Part shown: piece by piece, positions 46,489-56,293 of the stretch | How positions within the stretch are numbered: the stretch's first letter is position 1 | Layout: each line of letters opens with the position of its first letter | Source of the DNA: an uncultured Alphaproteobacteria bacterium | GTDB lineage: Bacteria > Pseudomonadota > Alphaproteobacteria > HIMB59 | Assembly (NCBI GenBank): GCA_902599045.1 | Contig: CACKEA010000002.1 | Location: forward strand, 1 to 64,000 | Direction of reading: 5' to 3' | DNA length: 64,000 nt | Made by a program: the position numbers and the translations under genes | The notes under the pieces: model-generated | Told to the model about the DNA's origin: nothing | Databases searched by the model: none | Seen by the model: only the letters and a program-made list of their open reading frames with translations

Positions 46489-47600
46489 TTATTGGAACAA
46501 TCAAAGAAAAAAAGAAATTTGAAAACCGTGTAGCTATTAGCCCCGAGGAAGTAAAATCATATCTTAAGTCCGGACATCAAGTGTTTATTGAACGAGGGGC
46601 GGGCAGCCTATCTGGTTTTACTGATAAGTCTTATAAGGAAGCTGGCGCTACTATTTCAAATTCAAAAGATATTCTAAAAACATCGGATATTGTTATTAAA
46701 ATTAATTGCCCCACACCAGACGAGTCCAGACTTATTAATAACAAGTCAATGGTGGTTTCTCAAATTAGCACACAAAATAATCAAGATAGTATAAAAATTT
46801 TAAATTCTAGAAAAGTATCTGCATTTGCTCTGGAGTTAGTTCCGAGAATTACACGTGCTCAAGATATGGATATATTATCCTCTCAGGCAAACCTAGCTGG
46901 ATATCATGCAGTCATTGATGCTGCACAAGAATTTAACAGAGTCCTCCCTTTATTCATGACAGCTGCTGGAAAAGTTACGCCTGCAAATGTCTTAGTTATT
47001 GGTGCTGGTGTAGCAGGGCTGCAAGCAATAGCTACTGCAAAACGCTTAGGAGCAATTGTTTATGCAACTGATGTTAGAATTGCGTCCAAGGAACAGGTTG
47101 AGAGTCTTGGTGGCAAGTTTGTAATGGTTGAAGATGAAGAATCTATGAATGCTGAAACAAAAGGCGGCTATGCAAAAGAAATGAGTGCAGAGTACCAAAA
47201 AAAACAAGAAGCACTTCTAGCTGAAACTTTAAAAACTATGGATATAGTTATTTGCACCGCTCAAATACCTGGAAGAAAAGCTCCTTTAATTTTAAAAAAA
47301 GAAATGTTGGAAAATATGCAGAACGGTTCAGTTATCGTTGATTTAGCAGTTGAATCCGGTGGAAACTGTGAATTTAGTCAGGTCGGAAAAGTAGTATCAA
47401 AGAACGGTCTTAAGATTGTTGGTCATGCCAATGTCCCTGGAAGAGTTGCAAACAACGCCTCAAGCCTTTTTTCCAAAAATATTTCCAACTTCTTAAAATT
47501 AATGAATTTTGAAGATAAGAAAAAATCTATGATTAACAAAAGCGATGAAATTATCAAAGCTACGATGATTTGCTCAGCTGGAAAGATACTAATTAAATAA
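46485..47600 (+). CDS. pntAA: NAD(P) transhydrogenase subunit alpha, part 1
   Basis: 371-residue soluble domain I. Typical features: [28 protein letters not shown], the [20 protein letters not shown] stretch, the NAD-binding [18 protein letters not shown], and [12 protein letters not shown]. It binds NAD(H) and, with PntAB and PntB, uses the proton gradient to make NADPH. It leads the operon pntAA-pntAB-pntB; the split alpha subunit is the usual alphaproteobacterial form. Confidence 0.96.
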   Translation: MIIGTIKEKKKFENRVAISPEEVKSYLKSGHQVFIERGAGSLSGFTDKSYKEAGATISNSKDILKTSDIVIKINCPTPDESRLINNKSMVVSQISTQNNQDSIKILNSRKVSAFALELVPRITRAQDMDILSSQANLAGYHAVIDAAQEFNRVLPLFMTAAGKVTPANVLVIGAGVAGLQAIATAKRLGAIVYATDVRIASKEQVESLGGKFVMVEDEESMNAETKGGYAKEMSAEYQKKQEALLAETLKTMDIVICTAQIPGRKAPLILKKEMLENMQNGSVIVDLAVESGGNCEFSQVGKVVSKNGLKIVGHANVPGRVANNASSLFSKNISNFLKLMNFEDKKKSMINKSDEIIKATMICSAGKILIK

Positions 47601-47610
47601 AGGAGATAAT

Positions 47611-48000
47611 ATGTCAGAAATTTCAAATCAATTAGAAAATTTATCTTATAAAGCACAACAGATTGCAAATGAAGCAAGTCAGCTAGCATCGAGTGTCGTG
47701 GATACATCAGGTGGTCATAGCGACTTCATTATTTTTGGTATTACTGTTTTGGTATTAGCTTGTTTCGTTGGATATTATGTTGTCTGGTCTGTTACTCCAG
47801 CTCTTCATAGTCCTTTAATGGGTGTTACTAACGCTATTTCATCGGTAATTATAGTTGGTGCTTTACTCGCTGCAGGTCCTATTGATAGCACGATATCAAA
47901 ATATTTTGGATTAGTTGCGGTGGGTCTTGCTGCTGTTAATATTTTTGGGGGGTTCGTTGTAACAAATCGTATGCTCTCAATGTTTAAGAAGAAATTATAG
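47611..48000 (+). CDS. pntAB: NAD(P) transhydrogenase subunit alpha, part 2
   Basis: 129-residue membrane subunit with three or four helices. The conserved core is [24 protein letters not shown] and [21 protein letters not shown], which carries proton-path residues. An N-terminal ~45-residue polar extension precedes the helices. It starts 10 bp after pntAA with a good GGAG site. Confidence 0.95.
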   Translation: MSEISNQLENLSYKAQQIANEASQLASSVVDTSGGHSDFIIFGITVLVLACFVGYYVVWSVTPALHSPLMGVTNAISSVIIVGALLAAGPIDSTISKYFGLVAVGLAAVNIFGGFVVTNRMLSMFKKKL

Positions 48001-48009
48001 GGGAAATAG

Positions 48010-49401
48010 ATGTCAAATTTAACAACTGCTGCGTATTTAATTTCCTCTGTATTGTTCATACTCTCGCTTAGAGGTCTGTCTCACCCCTCAACTGCTAGAA
48101 GAGGAAATTTTTTAGGTATTTTAGGAATGACAATAGCAATTGTCACTACCTTAGCTAACCCAGGAGTTTTAAGTTATAAAGAGATTGGAATTGCATTTTT
48201 AATTGGAGGTTTAATTGGAACCTCTATTGCAGTGAGAATTCAAATGACTGCATTACCACAACTAGTGGCAGCATTTCATAGTTTAGTCGGTTTAGCTGCT
48301 GTTTTTGTTGCTGCATCAGCATACTACAATCCTAGTGCGTTTAATATAGGAGTTGTTGGTGCTATTCCTATGGGAAGTCTCATAGAAATGTCTATTGGAA
48401 CAGCTATTGGAGCTGTAACATTTACAGGATCTATAATTGCTTTTGGAAAGCTCCAAGGTTTTGTATCAGGTAATCCTTTGGTATTTAAGGGTCAACATTT
48501 TTTAAATTTACTCTTAGGTTTGGGAATTATTGCGTTAATTGTAAAATTTTGTATTGATCAAAATCAAGAGTTATTTTGGCTAATAGTAGCTGCCTCTTTC
48601 GTCATAGGAGTTCTTTTGATCGTACCTATCGGTGGCGCAGATATGCCTGTAATAGTTTCAATGTTAAACTCATACTCAGGTTGGGCTGCAGCAGGTATTG
48701 GTTTCACACTTTCAAATAATTTATTAATTATTACTGGTGCTCTTGTTGGCTCCTCTGGCGCAATCTTGAGTTATATCATGTGTAAAGGAATGAATAGATC
48801 TTTCCTAAATGTTTTACTAGGAGGTTTTGGTGGGGAGCAAGCAGCTAGTGCAGACGGGGTCAAAGATGATCGTCAGGCGAAACAAGGTAATGCTGCTGAT
48901 GCTGCCTTCATGATGAAAAATAGTAAAACGATAATCATAGTCCCTGGATATGGAATGGCAGTTGCTCAAGCACAGCATGCATTAAGGGAAATGGGTGACT
49001 TACTTAAAGCAGCAGGAGCAGAGGTCAGATATGCAATACATCCAGTAGCAGGAAGAATGCCTGGCCATATGAACGTGTTACTTGCTGAAGCAAATGTTCC
49101 CTATGATGAAGTTTTAGAACTCGATGAGATTAATAGAGATTTTTCAGAGACTGATGTTGCATTTGTGATTGGTGCTAACGATGTCACAAACCCCGCAGCT
49201 AAAACAGATAAGACAAGCGCCATCTACGGCATGCCTATCTTAGATGTAGAAAATGCTGGACAAGTATTTTTTGTAAAAAGGGGAATGGCAAGTGGTTATG
49301 CTGGAGTCCAAAACGAGTTATTCTTTAGAGACAACACTTTAATGTTATTCGGTGACGCTAAAAAGGTTTGTGAGGATATTATTAAGGGTTTAGAGAACTA
49401 A
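48010..49401 (+). CDS. pntB: NAD(P) transhydrogenase subunit beta
   Basis: 463-residue beta subunit. The N-terminal half is a membrane domain of about nine helices, with [22 protein letters not shown]. The C-terminal NADP-binding domain has [42 protein letters not shown] and [10 protein letters not shown]. It binds NADP(H) and forms the proton channel with PntAB. The stop is shared with rpsU as CTAA (49398-49401). Confidence 0.97.
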   Translation: MSNLTTAAYLISSVLFILSLRGLSHPSTARRGNFLGILGMTIAIVTTLANPGVLSYKEIGIAFLIGGLIGTSIAVRIQMTALPQLVAAFHSLVGLAAVFVAASAYYNPSAFNIGVVGAIPMGSLIEMSIGTAIGAVTFTGSIIAFGKLQGFVSGNPLVFKGQHFLNLLLGLGIIALIVKFCIDQNQELFWLIVAASFVIGVLLIVPIGGADMPVIVSMLNSYSGWAAAGIGFTLSNNLLIITGALVGSSGAILSYIMCKGMNRSFLNVLLGGFGGEQAASADGVKDDRQAKQGNAADAAFMMKNSKTIIIVPGYGMAVAQAQHALREMGDLLKAAGAEVRYAIHPVAGRMPGHMNVLLAEANVPYDEVLELDEINRDFSETDVAFVIGANDVTNPAAKTDKTSAIYGMPILDVENAGQVFFVKRGMASGYAGVQNELFFRDNTLMLFGDAKKVCEDIIKGLEN

Positions 49402-49598
49402 TCGAACTTCTTCTTACGCATAAGCTTTTTAAATCTCTTAATTGATTCGGCTTTTTCACGAAGTTTTCTCTCCGATGGCTTTTCGTAATTCTTTCTAAGC
49501 TTTAGCTCTTTGAAAATACCTTCTCTTAAAAGCTTTTTTTTGAGCACACGTATAGCTGCCTCAACATTGTTATCTCTAACTTGAACTTCTATTGCCAA
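49398..49598 (-). CDS. rpsU: 30S ribosomal protein S21
   Basis: 66-residue, strongly basic S21 with the family pattern [41 protein letters not shown] and a lysine/arginine-rich tail. It helps base-pairing between mRNA and 16S rRNA. It is 37 bp from divergent coq9, a pairing that recurs in alphaproteobacteria. Confidence 0.96.
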   Translation of the reverse strand: MAIEVQVRDNNVEAAIRVLKKKLLREGIFKELKLRKNYEKPSERKLREKAESIKRFKKLMRKKKFD

Positions 49599-49635
49599 TC
49601 TAGTAACCTCATAAGAGCGTAATTTATATATAATA

Positions 49636-50262
49636 ATGAAGTCAAAGCAAGAAAAATTAGCTAATTTATTTGTTCAGGATGTGCCAAAATTTGGTTGGTC
49701 AAGAGACACTTTATTGCAGTGCGCTAAAAAGCAGAGAATTTCAACCTCTGTTCTTGCTAAATTGTTCCCCTCTTTTGAGTATGATGTTTTAAAGTTCATA
49801 ATTGCTCAAAATAACAACAAAGTTGAAAAAAATTATAACTCTTTTAATAACTCACGTTTAAAAACTAGAGACAAAATTAAAACTATTATGGAGTTAAAAT
49901 TTGAAAATAATAATCATTTAAAAAAAGCATTACCCGAAATGCTTAAATTTTTACTTAGACCTGGTAATATTTTTATGTCAATCAAAATGCTTCATGAAAA
50001 TAGTGATTTTATCTGGAACCTTTCTGGCGATAAATCAAATGACTTTAGCTACTACTCAAAACGGGGCTTACTATCGACAATTTATTTAGCTACATTAATC
50101 TATTGGCTTAATGACAAATCAGAAAAAGATATAGCAACTAAAAATTTTATTAGTAAATCTGTTGATGGAATAGTTGATGGTGTTTCAAGACTCAAACAAT
50201 TAAGTTTGCTAAAAGGCTTAGCTGAAAATTTTATGTCTAGGTATGCCAAAAAGACATCATAA
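49636..50262 (+). CDS. COQ9-family protein (ubiquinone biosynthesis)
   Basis: 208-residue protein with a TetR-like fold expected for COQ9. The N-terminal half has [26 protein letters not shown], and the later region [35 protein letters not shown] followed by [21 protein letters not shown] is the COQ9 lipid-binding half. In eukaryotes COQ9 presents lipid intermediates to COQ7. Position opposite rpsU matches other alphaproteobacteria. Confidence 0.88.
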   Translation: MKSKQEKLANLFVQDVPKFGWSRDTLLQCAKKQRISTSVLAKLFPSFEYDVLKFIIAQNNNKVEKNYNSFNNSRLKTRDKIKTIMELKFENNNHLKKALPEMLKFLLRPGNIFMSIKMLHENSDFIWNLSGDKSNDFSYYSKRGLLSTIYLATLIYWLNDKSEKDIATKNFISKSVDGIVDGVSRLKQLSLLKGLAENFMSRYAKKTS

Positions 50263-50352
50263 ATTACTCAGAAAATAATTTAATAAACTCTAAAAAAGTA
50301 TAAGGATAAATTTCTAATAAATTTCATATTTATTTTTACAGAAAGGTACACA

Positions 50353-50784
50353 ATGAAGAAAATTTTTATTACATTAATTTTTTCGATTATTTCATCATTT
50401 GCTTTTGCAAATGGCCATATGCAGCCAGACTCTTTCGCATTAACTTTAAAAGTCCCCTCAGCAGATGTAGAGAAAGTTGAGGCAATTTTACAAAGCCATC
50501 ATCAGTTTCTGCATGATAAACACTCATTATCCGGTGATGATAGATTAAACTCGTACTCTATTGTTAAAGGTTTTGAGCCAGTAGATTTAACTGACCCTTC
50601 AAAAGGTGTAACTGATAATGTCTTTTATTTTTTAAGCGAGCATTATCAAACTCCGGTCGGCTTACAGCTTCATGGAAAAAATTCTGAGACTTGGGAGGAT
50701 GTACAAGAGTTTAGATCGCTAATATATCAGTATGGTATAGCAGTTGCTTTTCCAGGTGAAGTCATAGCTAAGATGAATCGCTAA
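50353..50784 (+). CDS. Small secreted protein, function unknown
   Basis: 143-residue protein with a clear signal peptide (MKKIFITLIFSIISSFAFA, cut before NGHM). The mature part is mixed alpha/beta with SPADVEKVEA-like (PSADVEKVEAILQSHHQF) and DPSKGVTDNVFYFLSEHY; three His sit close together around HHQFLHDKH. It is probably periplasmic. I do not recognise a family. It has an AAAGG site 8-10 bp before the ATG and stands alone between coq9 and the aldehyde dehydrogenase. Confidence 0.7.
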   Translation: MKKIFITLIFSIISSFAFANGHMQPDSFALTLKVPSADVEKVEAILQSHHQFLHDKHSLSGDDRLNSYSIVKGFEPVDLTDPSKGVTDNVFYFLSEHYQTPVGLQLHGKNSETWEDVQEFRSLIYQYGIAVAFPGEVIAKMNR

Positions 50785-50802
50785 AAAATTAAAATAATCT
50801 AT

Positions 50803-50824
50803 CACGGTCATTTAATTGGCCGTG
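50803..50824. other. Hairpin downstream of the small secreted protein gene
   Basis: CACGGTC (50803-50809), loop of 8, GGCCGTG (50818-50824), 7 bp including one G-U pair. It lacks a downstream T-run on either strand, so it is at best a weak terminator or an RNA-stabilising end. Confidence 0.4.
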
Positions 50825-50887
50825 AGAAAATAAAACCTCTTCAGGAACTATTTAAATACATTATAATGCATATCAATTGGAGGATTG

Positions 50888-52276
50888 ATGAGTATTCAAA
50901 AAACTATTACACCCATAAATAATACTGTTTATCTAGAGAGAGAATTAGCCTCTGATAGTCAAATAAATTCAGTTATAGAAAAAGGATCAACTGGTTTTGA
51001 AATTTGGAAAAAAACATCACTTGATGATCGAATTAGCATTGTAAATAAATTTATTGATAACCTAATTGATCTTAAAGATGAAATATCCAAGGAAATTTGT
51101 TGGCAGATAGGTAGACCTATATCTCAATGTGCAGGTGAACTTAGAGGTTTTGAGGAGCGTTCAAGACATATGGTAGACATAGCGAAAGAGTCTTTACAAA
51201 ATCTTCCTGCTACTCAAAATGATGAATTTGACAATTATATTTACAAATCACCTCTTGGAATAATATTTGTGATGGCACCTTGGAACTATCCAATTATCAC
51301 TGCGACAAATACAATTGTTCCAGCAATAATTTCAGGCAATAGTCTAATTTTGAAACATTCATCCCAAACACCTAGATGTGCAGAATTAATCTTTAGTGCT
51401 TTTGAAAATACTGGAATCCCTGAAGGTGTTTTTCAATTTATTCATACCGATCACAAAGCATGTGAAAAAATAATTTCAGACTCTAGAATTGCTCACGTTG
51501 TTTTTACAGGTTCTGTTAGAGGAGGGCAGGAGGTAAAAAAATACATTGGAACACGATTTATTAACGCTGGTCTTGAACTAGGAGGAAAAGATCCTGCCTA
51601 TGTCAGGGCAGATGCAGATATAAATCATGCTATTGAAAATCTAGCAGATGGGGCTTTATTTAATTCTGGTCAGTCTTGTTGTGGAATTGAAAGAATCTAC
51701 GTTGATAAAAAAATTTATAAAGAATTTATAGATGGCTTCAAAAGTATTACTGAAAACTATAATTTGAATGATCCTTCAAAATCAGACACAAACTTAGGCC
51801 CAGTGGTAAGACAATCAGCTGCTGATTTTATTAGAAGACAAATGAAAGAAGCTGAGAGTGAAGGAGCAAAACGTCTTATTGAGGAGAGTAAATTTACAAT
51901 ATCTAAAGAGGATAATTGTTATGTCTGCCCCCAAGTCATGGTTGATGTAAATCATAATATGAGATTTATGATGGAGGAAACCTTCGGTCCAGCTGTTGGA
52001 ATAATGCCTGTTAATGATGAAGAGGAAGCAAAAAATTTGATGAATGATAGCCCTTATGGTTTAACAGCATCTGTCTGGACAAAAGATACTGAATTCGCAA
52101 AAGATTTCGGTAAATCAATTGAAACAGGAACTTTTTTTATGAATAGGTGTGATTATTTAGATCCTGCCCTCGCATGGACGGGAGTAAAAGATACAGGTAT
52201 TGGCTGCTCATTATCTACACTTGCTTTTGATCAATTTACAAGACCTCAAAGTTTCCACATTAGAAAGGTTATTTAA
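50888..52276 (+). CDS. Aldehyde dehydrogenase family protein
   Basis: 462-residue NAD(P)-dependent aldehyde dehydrogenase. Motifs: MAPWNYPIITATNTIVPAIISGN, LILKHSSQTP, the catalytic glutamate in LELGGKDPAY, the catalytic cysteine in FNSGQSCCGIERIYV, and the C-terminal NRCDYLDPALAWTGVKDTGIG. The ATG at 50888 is used because GGAGG lies just upstream (50879-50883), better spaced than for the TTG at 50885. The iron-type alcohol dehydrogenase follows 11 bp later, so the pair probably oxidises an alcohol to an acid in two steps; substrate unknown. Confidence 0.93.
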   Translation: MSIQKTITPINNTVYLERELASDSQINSVIEKGSTGFEIWKKTSLDDRISIVNKFIDNLIDLKDEISKEICWQIGRPISQCAGELRGFEERSRHMVDIAKESLQNLPATQNDEFDNYIYKSPLGIIFVMAPWNYPIITATNTIVPAIISGNSLILKHSSQTPRCAELIFSAFENTGIPEGVFQFIHTDHKACEKIISDSRIAHVVFTGSVRGGQEVKKYIGTRFINAGLELGGKDPAYVRADADINHAIENLADGALFNSGQSCCGIERIYVDKKIYKEFIDGFKSITENYNLNDPSKSDTNLGPVVRQSAADFIRRQMKEAESEGAKRLIEESKFTISKEDNCYVCPQVMVDVNHNMRFMMEETFGPAVGIMPVNDEEEAKNLMNDSPYGLTASVWTKDTEFAKDFGKSIETGTFFMNRCDYLDPALAWTGVKDTGIGCSLSTLAFDQFTRPQSFHIRKVI

Positions 52277-52287
52277 AAACTTCAAAA

Positions 52288-53433
52288 ATGAATAGTATGA
52301 ATTGGAACTACCCTACAACAGTTTGGTTTGGAGAAAATCGATCTAAGGAAATTCAAAATGCTTGTGATCATCTTAAAATAAACAACCCTCTCATAGTCAC
52401 AGATCCAGGCCTATTACAAACTTCAATAATTGAACAAATGAACTCAGATTTAAAACAAAAAACAAACATCTATTCTGAAGTACAAGGTAATCCTACTGGC
52501 TCCAATGTCATTAATGGTGTTAAAATTTTTAATGAGGGTAATCACGACGGTGTCATAGCTATTGGTGGAGGATCAGGTATGGACACTGGAAAAGGGATTG
52601 CTTTTATGGCTCATCAGACACGCCCTCTATGGGATTTTGAAGACATAGGTGATTGGTGGACAAGAGCTGACTCAAATGTAATTAAACCTATTATAGCAGT
52701 ACCAACAACCGCAGGAACAGGTTCAGAAGTAGGAAGAGCTTCAGTATTTCTTAATGAGGAAAACTTAAAGAAGAAGATTATATTTCATCCTAAAATGCTT
52801 CCTGAAATTGCTATTTTAGACCCAGTTCTTACTGTCAATTTACCAAAAAATATTACTGCAGGCACAGGAATGGATGCTTTAGCGCATTGTATAGAAGCAT
52901 ATTCCTCTCCTTTTTATCATCCTATGGCAGAGGGAACAGCTTTAGAGGGGTTAAGGTTAGTCAAAGAAAACATTCAAGAGGCTTATCACAACGGAAACAA
53001 CATTGAAGCAAGATCTCATATGTTAGTTGCATCAATGATGGGTGCAGCTGCGTTCCAAAAAGGTTTAGGAGCTATTCACTCGATTACTCATCCAGTAAAC
53101 TCTTTATATAATACCCATCATGGAACCACAAATGGAACAGTTATGCCTTTTGTATTGAACTATAACCGCAGTACAATTGAAAAAAAATTTATAAGATTGG
53201 CAAACTTTCTAGATATTAAAAATGGTTTTGAGGGTATTGTTGATTGGATTATTGAACTAAAAAAAGAAATGCAGGTACCTGAAACTCTCAGAGATATGGG
53301 TGTAAACAACGGGGATGAAGTGAAATTAGCACCATTAGCTCAAGAAGATCCAAGCACAGGAGCTAACCCACTAGAGATGAGCGAAGAAAAATTTAAAGAA
53401 CTCATTTCAAATTGTATTACAGGACAATATTAA
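52288..53433 (+). CDS. Iron-containing alcohol dehydrogenase
   Basis: 381-residue group III alcohol dehydrogenase. The nucleotide site is IAIGGGSGMDTGKG, then VPTTAGTGSEVGRASVF, and the metal-binding residues are in GMDALAHCIEAYSSPFYHPMAEG and GAIHSITHPVNSLYNTHHGTTNG. It works with the upstream aldehyde dehydrogenase. The substrate cannot be told; members act on ethanol, butanol, lactaldehyde or sulfonated alcohols. The stop is shared with hisN as TTAA (53430-53433). Confidence 0.92.
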   Translation: MNSMNWNYPTTVWFGENRSKEIQNACDHLKINNPLIVTDPGLLQTSIIEQMNSDLKQKTNIYSEVQGNPTGSNVINGVKIFNEGNHDGVIAIGGGSGMDTGKGIAFMAHQTRPLWDFEDIGDWWTRADSNVIKPIIAVPTTAGTGSEVGRASVFLNEENLKKKIIFHPKMLPEIAILDPVLTVNLPKNITAGTGMDALAHCIEAYSSPFYHPMAEGTALEGLRLVKENIQEAYHNGNNIEARSHMLVASMMGAAAFQKGLGAIHSITHPVNSLYNTHHGTTNGTVMPFVLNYNRSTIEKKFIRLANFLDIKNGFEGIVDWIIELKKEMQVPETLRDMGVNNGDEVKLAPLAQEDPSTGANPLEMSEEKFKELISNCITGQY

Positions 53434-54212
53434 ATCTTTATAAACTGTTGATGAGCTTTTTTCGATATTGATGCAATTACATCACCATTGGATTTAAAAT
53501 CTAAAGGATTACCTTTCCAATCACTAATTATTCCACCACTTTCTTCAACAATATTAATTAAAGGAATATAGTCATAAGGTTTTAAAAAAGACTCCACTAC
53601 TAGCGGTATTCTTTTTTCAGCTAAAAGCCCGTACTGCACACAGTCACCACCAAAAGTTGCATATTTAGTTTTTTTAATCAAGGAATTATATTTTTTATTT
53701 TTACTATTTGATTTGAAAGCGGTCATACCAGAGGTACTAAAATAAAGTTTCGATAAAGGTAGATTGTTTGAAGATTTATTAATTTTTTTTCCATTACAAT
53801 AGGCACCGTTATCTCTTATTCCAATCCAGGTTTTTTTAATATCCGGACAATTAATTATTCCAATAACAGGTGTGTAATCTATACATAAAGAAATTAATGT
53901 ACCAAAATTACTATTACCATTGATGAAATTTTTAGTACCGTCTATTGGATCAATTACCCATAAGAATGATGAGTTATTTGATTTATTTTTGTATTCCTCA
54001 CCAAATATTCCATGATCAGGAAATCTTTTATTAATCATTGATCGTAATTTTCTCTCAATTTCCATATCTATTTTGGTAACTGGTGACTTATCTGATTTAA
54101 AATTAATTTTTATACGATTAGAGGGAGTCTTTTTCAAAATCCCCTCTGAAGTATTTGAGAGTTTTTTTGCAAAACTTAAATATGAAGATATATCACTGAG
54201 CTTTAAAGACAT
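53430..54212 (-). CDS. hisN: Inositol-monophosphatase-family phosphatase, HisN (histidinol-phosphatase) type
   Basis: 260-residue Mg-dependent phosphatase. Motifs: FGEEY, DPIDGTKNFINGN (metal-binding Asp pair), and the C-terminal GGDCVQYGLLAEKRIPLVVESFLKPYDYIPLINIVEESGG, which fits the alphaproteobacterial HisN subgroup better than classic SuhB. HisN removes phosphate from histidinol phosphate in histidine synthesis. No other his genes are nearby, so the substrate rests on family similarity. Confidence 0.83.
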   Translation of the reverse strand: MSLKLSDISSYLSFAKKLSNTSEGILKKTPSNRIKINFKSDKSPVTKIDMEIERKLRSMINKRFPDHGIFGEEYKNKSNNSSFLWVIDPIDGTKNFINGNSNFGTLISLCIDYTPVIGIINCPDIKKTWIGIRDNGAYCNGKKINKSSNNLPLSKLYFSTSGMTAFKSNSKNKKYNSLIKKTKYATFGGDCVQYGLLAEKRIPLVVESFLKPYDYIPLINIVEESGGIISDWKGNPLDFKSNGDVIASISKKAHQQFIKI

Positions 54213-54253
54213 TTAAAAAATATATAGAAAAAAAGCACCACTACTAATTATTT

Positions 54254-54889
54254 TTAATTAATGTTATTTGTAAGTTTTTTAAAAATAATATCAAAATTTT
54301 CAGATGTTTGAGCACCATTAATAACTATTTGTTTGTTCACTATAAAGGTTGGTACACTATTAATACCCATTTTTCTTGCTTCTATTTCTTCATTAGCTAA
54401 AGGCTCAATATTTTCTTGATCTGATAAATAGGTTTTAAAATCCTCAGCATCAATTTGATGTTTAATCGCAATATCCAGTAATATGTTAGGGTCACCTATA
54501 TCCTCACCATTTAGAAAATAAGACTCAAATAAACTATCTAAGACATTTTCTTGAGTACCTTGTTTATATGCTAAAGCTAATAACCTATGGGAATTAAATG
54601 AATTTGGAGTTGTTAGAATAGAATCGAAGTTAAAATTAATTCCCTCTAAAAGCCCTTCATCATAGATATTGTCATAGATTGTTTTTGCTGCATCGGCACT
54701 ACCAAATTTAGAAATTAAATACTCCTGTCTATCCATACCATCAGGTGGCATGCCAGGATTCAACTGAAAAGGTCTCCATGTTTGTTTAAAATCTAAATTT
54801 TTATGATTACTGATTGCTTTCTCTAACCGTTTCTTACCAATGTAACACCAAGGACAAACTGTGTCTGAAAATATATCGAGTTCGATCAT
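54254..54889 (-). CDS. DsbA-family oxidoreductase, FrnE-like
   Basis: 211-residue thioredoxin-fold protein with the active site CPWC (SDTVCPWCYIGKKRL) and the cis-Pro segment NSVPTFIV. There is no signal peptide, so it is probably cytoplasmic, like FrnE proteins linked to oxidative stress. The FRNE subgroup also fits FQLNPGMPPDGMDRQEYL. Substrate unknown. It is a single gene on the minus strand, 41 bp upstream of hisN and probably cotranscribed. Confidence 0.88.
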   Translation of the reverse strand: MIELDIFSDTVCPWCYIGKKRLEKAISNHKNLDFKQTWRPFQLNPGMPPDGMDRQEYLISKFGSADAAKTIYDNIYDEGLLEGINFNFDSILTTPNSFNSHRLLALAYKQGTQENVLDSLFESYFLNGEDIGDPNILLDIAIKHQIDAEDFKTYLSDQENIEPLANEEIEARKMGINSVPTFIVNKQIVINGAQTSENFDIIFKKLTNNIN

Positions 54890-55014
54890 AGATTTATTTA
54901 AATATTCATGTCATAAAAAATTAAAAAATAATAGCAATTAAATTTCATTTTTATTATGAAAACAAAGTAACAATGAAATTAAAAATCTGTTAAAATTGAT
55001 TCTAGGAGATTCAT

Positions 55015-55422
55015 ATGTTAGAAAATTTTAATGGTATATTTTACTTAGTAATATTTTTAATAATTTTGGCCATGAACGCTTTTTATGCTTACAATTGTTT
55101 GTTTAACACTAAAAACTTTATAAGCAAATATGGTGTTGATGTGACAGCTGCCTTTTTTGCAAGATTTGCTGGTGCAGTAATTTTAGGAGCTGTGCTAATG
55201 CAATTATATATTTTATTCAGAGGAACAGCTGCAACTTGGGCATTTTTTAATTTTATGTTTATTATCATGACCATAATAGCTATAGCAGCTTATTATACTG
55301 GTGAAGTCGATAAATTAGGCAGAACAGATCAATATTCAAGAGAGGGATATCTATCTACCGGTGGACTTGCAATTGGATGGGCTATTCTTTGCTTTGGACT
55401 AGCAGATAAAATTTATATTTAG
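55015..55422 (+). CDS. Four-helix membrane protein, function unknown
   Basis: 135-residue integral membrane protein with four clear hydrophobic helices (about 8-28, 45-67, 73-93, 114-132). It contains short loops FNTKNFISKYGVD and TGEVDKLGRTDQYSREGYL. An AGGAG site lies just upstream of the ATG. I do not recognise the family. Its end overlaps the BASS symporter gene as TTAG (55419-55422). Confidence 0.72.
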   Translation: MLENFNGIFYLVIFLIILAMNAFYAYNCLFNTKNFISKYGVDVTAAFFARFAGAVILGAVLMQLYILFRGTAATWAFFNFMFIIMTIIAIAAYYTGEVDKLGRTDQYSREGYLSTGGLAIGWAILCFGLADKIYI

Positions 55423-56264
55423 CGATTTCTGATAAAGTAAACAAATAATAAAGACGTTAAATACATAATAACGCTATAAGTAGCTGCAGGAATAATGTAA
55501 AGACCACCTCCAAAGACACTTGTGCCAACAAAAATAGCTAGAGTTCCATTTTGAAGACCGCACTCTAAAGAAATAGCTTTTTGTTGGGAGGCGCCAGTGC
55601 CAAACATCTTTGCCCAATAAAAAGCAATGATCATCATTATTAAATTTAAAATAAGAACCACTAGTCCAGTTTGAGCAAAATATTCTATTAAATTTTCTCT
55701 TTCAGCTAAAATAGCCCCAATTAAAACTAAAACAAACAAAGCTGTTGAAAGAATTTTGGCAAATTTCTCTATTCTTTTTGTTAAATAGGATAAGCTTGCT
55801 CGAAAAGTCATTCCAATTAAAACAGGTAATGTCACTATCAAAAACATACTGATAGCAATTCCAGTTAAGGAGACTGAACCCAAAGAATTATCAGATATTA
55901 ATCCCATTGAAACACCCAAAACTAAAGGAACAGATATAACACATAAAAGACTCATAACCGCAGTCAAAGATATAGACAATGCAACATCACCTTTTGCAAA
56001 AGATGTAAGAATGTTTGAAGTAACACCTCCTGGTGCTGCAGCAATTAATATTAACCCTATAGCTAATTCAGGTTGAAGTGGCCAAACAAAAACTATTATC
56101 AAAGCGACTAGTGGTAGAAAAATTAATTGGCTAATTAGTCCTATAATAAAATTCTTAGGAGTCTTCGCCACTCTTGCAAAATCAGAAAAGGTTAAACCTA
56201 AGCCTAAAGTGAACATTATAAAAGCTAAGGCTAAGGGAAGAATTACATCAGTTATGAAATTCAT
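55419..56264 (-). CDS. Bile acid:sodium symporter (BASS) family transporter
   Basis: 281-residue membrane protein with nine or ten helices. Family features: LALAFIMFTLGLGLTFSDFA at the N terminus, LILIAAAPGGVTSNILTSFAKGDVALSISLTAV (the sodium-site region), and LECGLQNGTLAIFVGTSVFGGG. BASS proteins import organic acids such as pyruvate, pantothenate or sulfonates. It is 29 bp downstream of the dehydrogenase gene on the minus strand, so the substrate may be linked to that enzyme. Confidence 0.9.
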   Translation of the reverse strand: MNFITDVILPLALAFIMFTLGLGLTFSDFARVAKTPKNFIIGLISQLIFLPLVALIIVFVWPLQPELAIGLILIAAAPGGVTSNILTSFAKGDVALSISLTAVMSLLCVISVPLVLGVSMGLISDNSLGSVSLTGIAISMFLIVTLPVLIGMTFRASLSYLTKRIEKFAKILSTALFVLVLIGAILAERENLIEYFAQTGLVVLILNLIMMIIAFYWAKMFGTGASQQKAISLECGLQNGTLAIFVGTSVFGGGLYIIPAATYSVIMYLTSLLFVYFIRNR

Positions 56265-56293
56265 AAATAAATAATAACAAATACCTCAAATTA

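Noticed and set aside
50803-50824. Rho-independent terminator after the gene at 50353
   Set aside because: A hairpin exists but no T-run follows it on either strand, so it is listed only as a hairpin.
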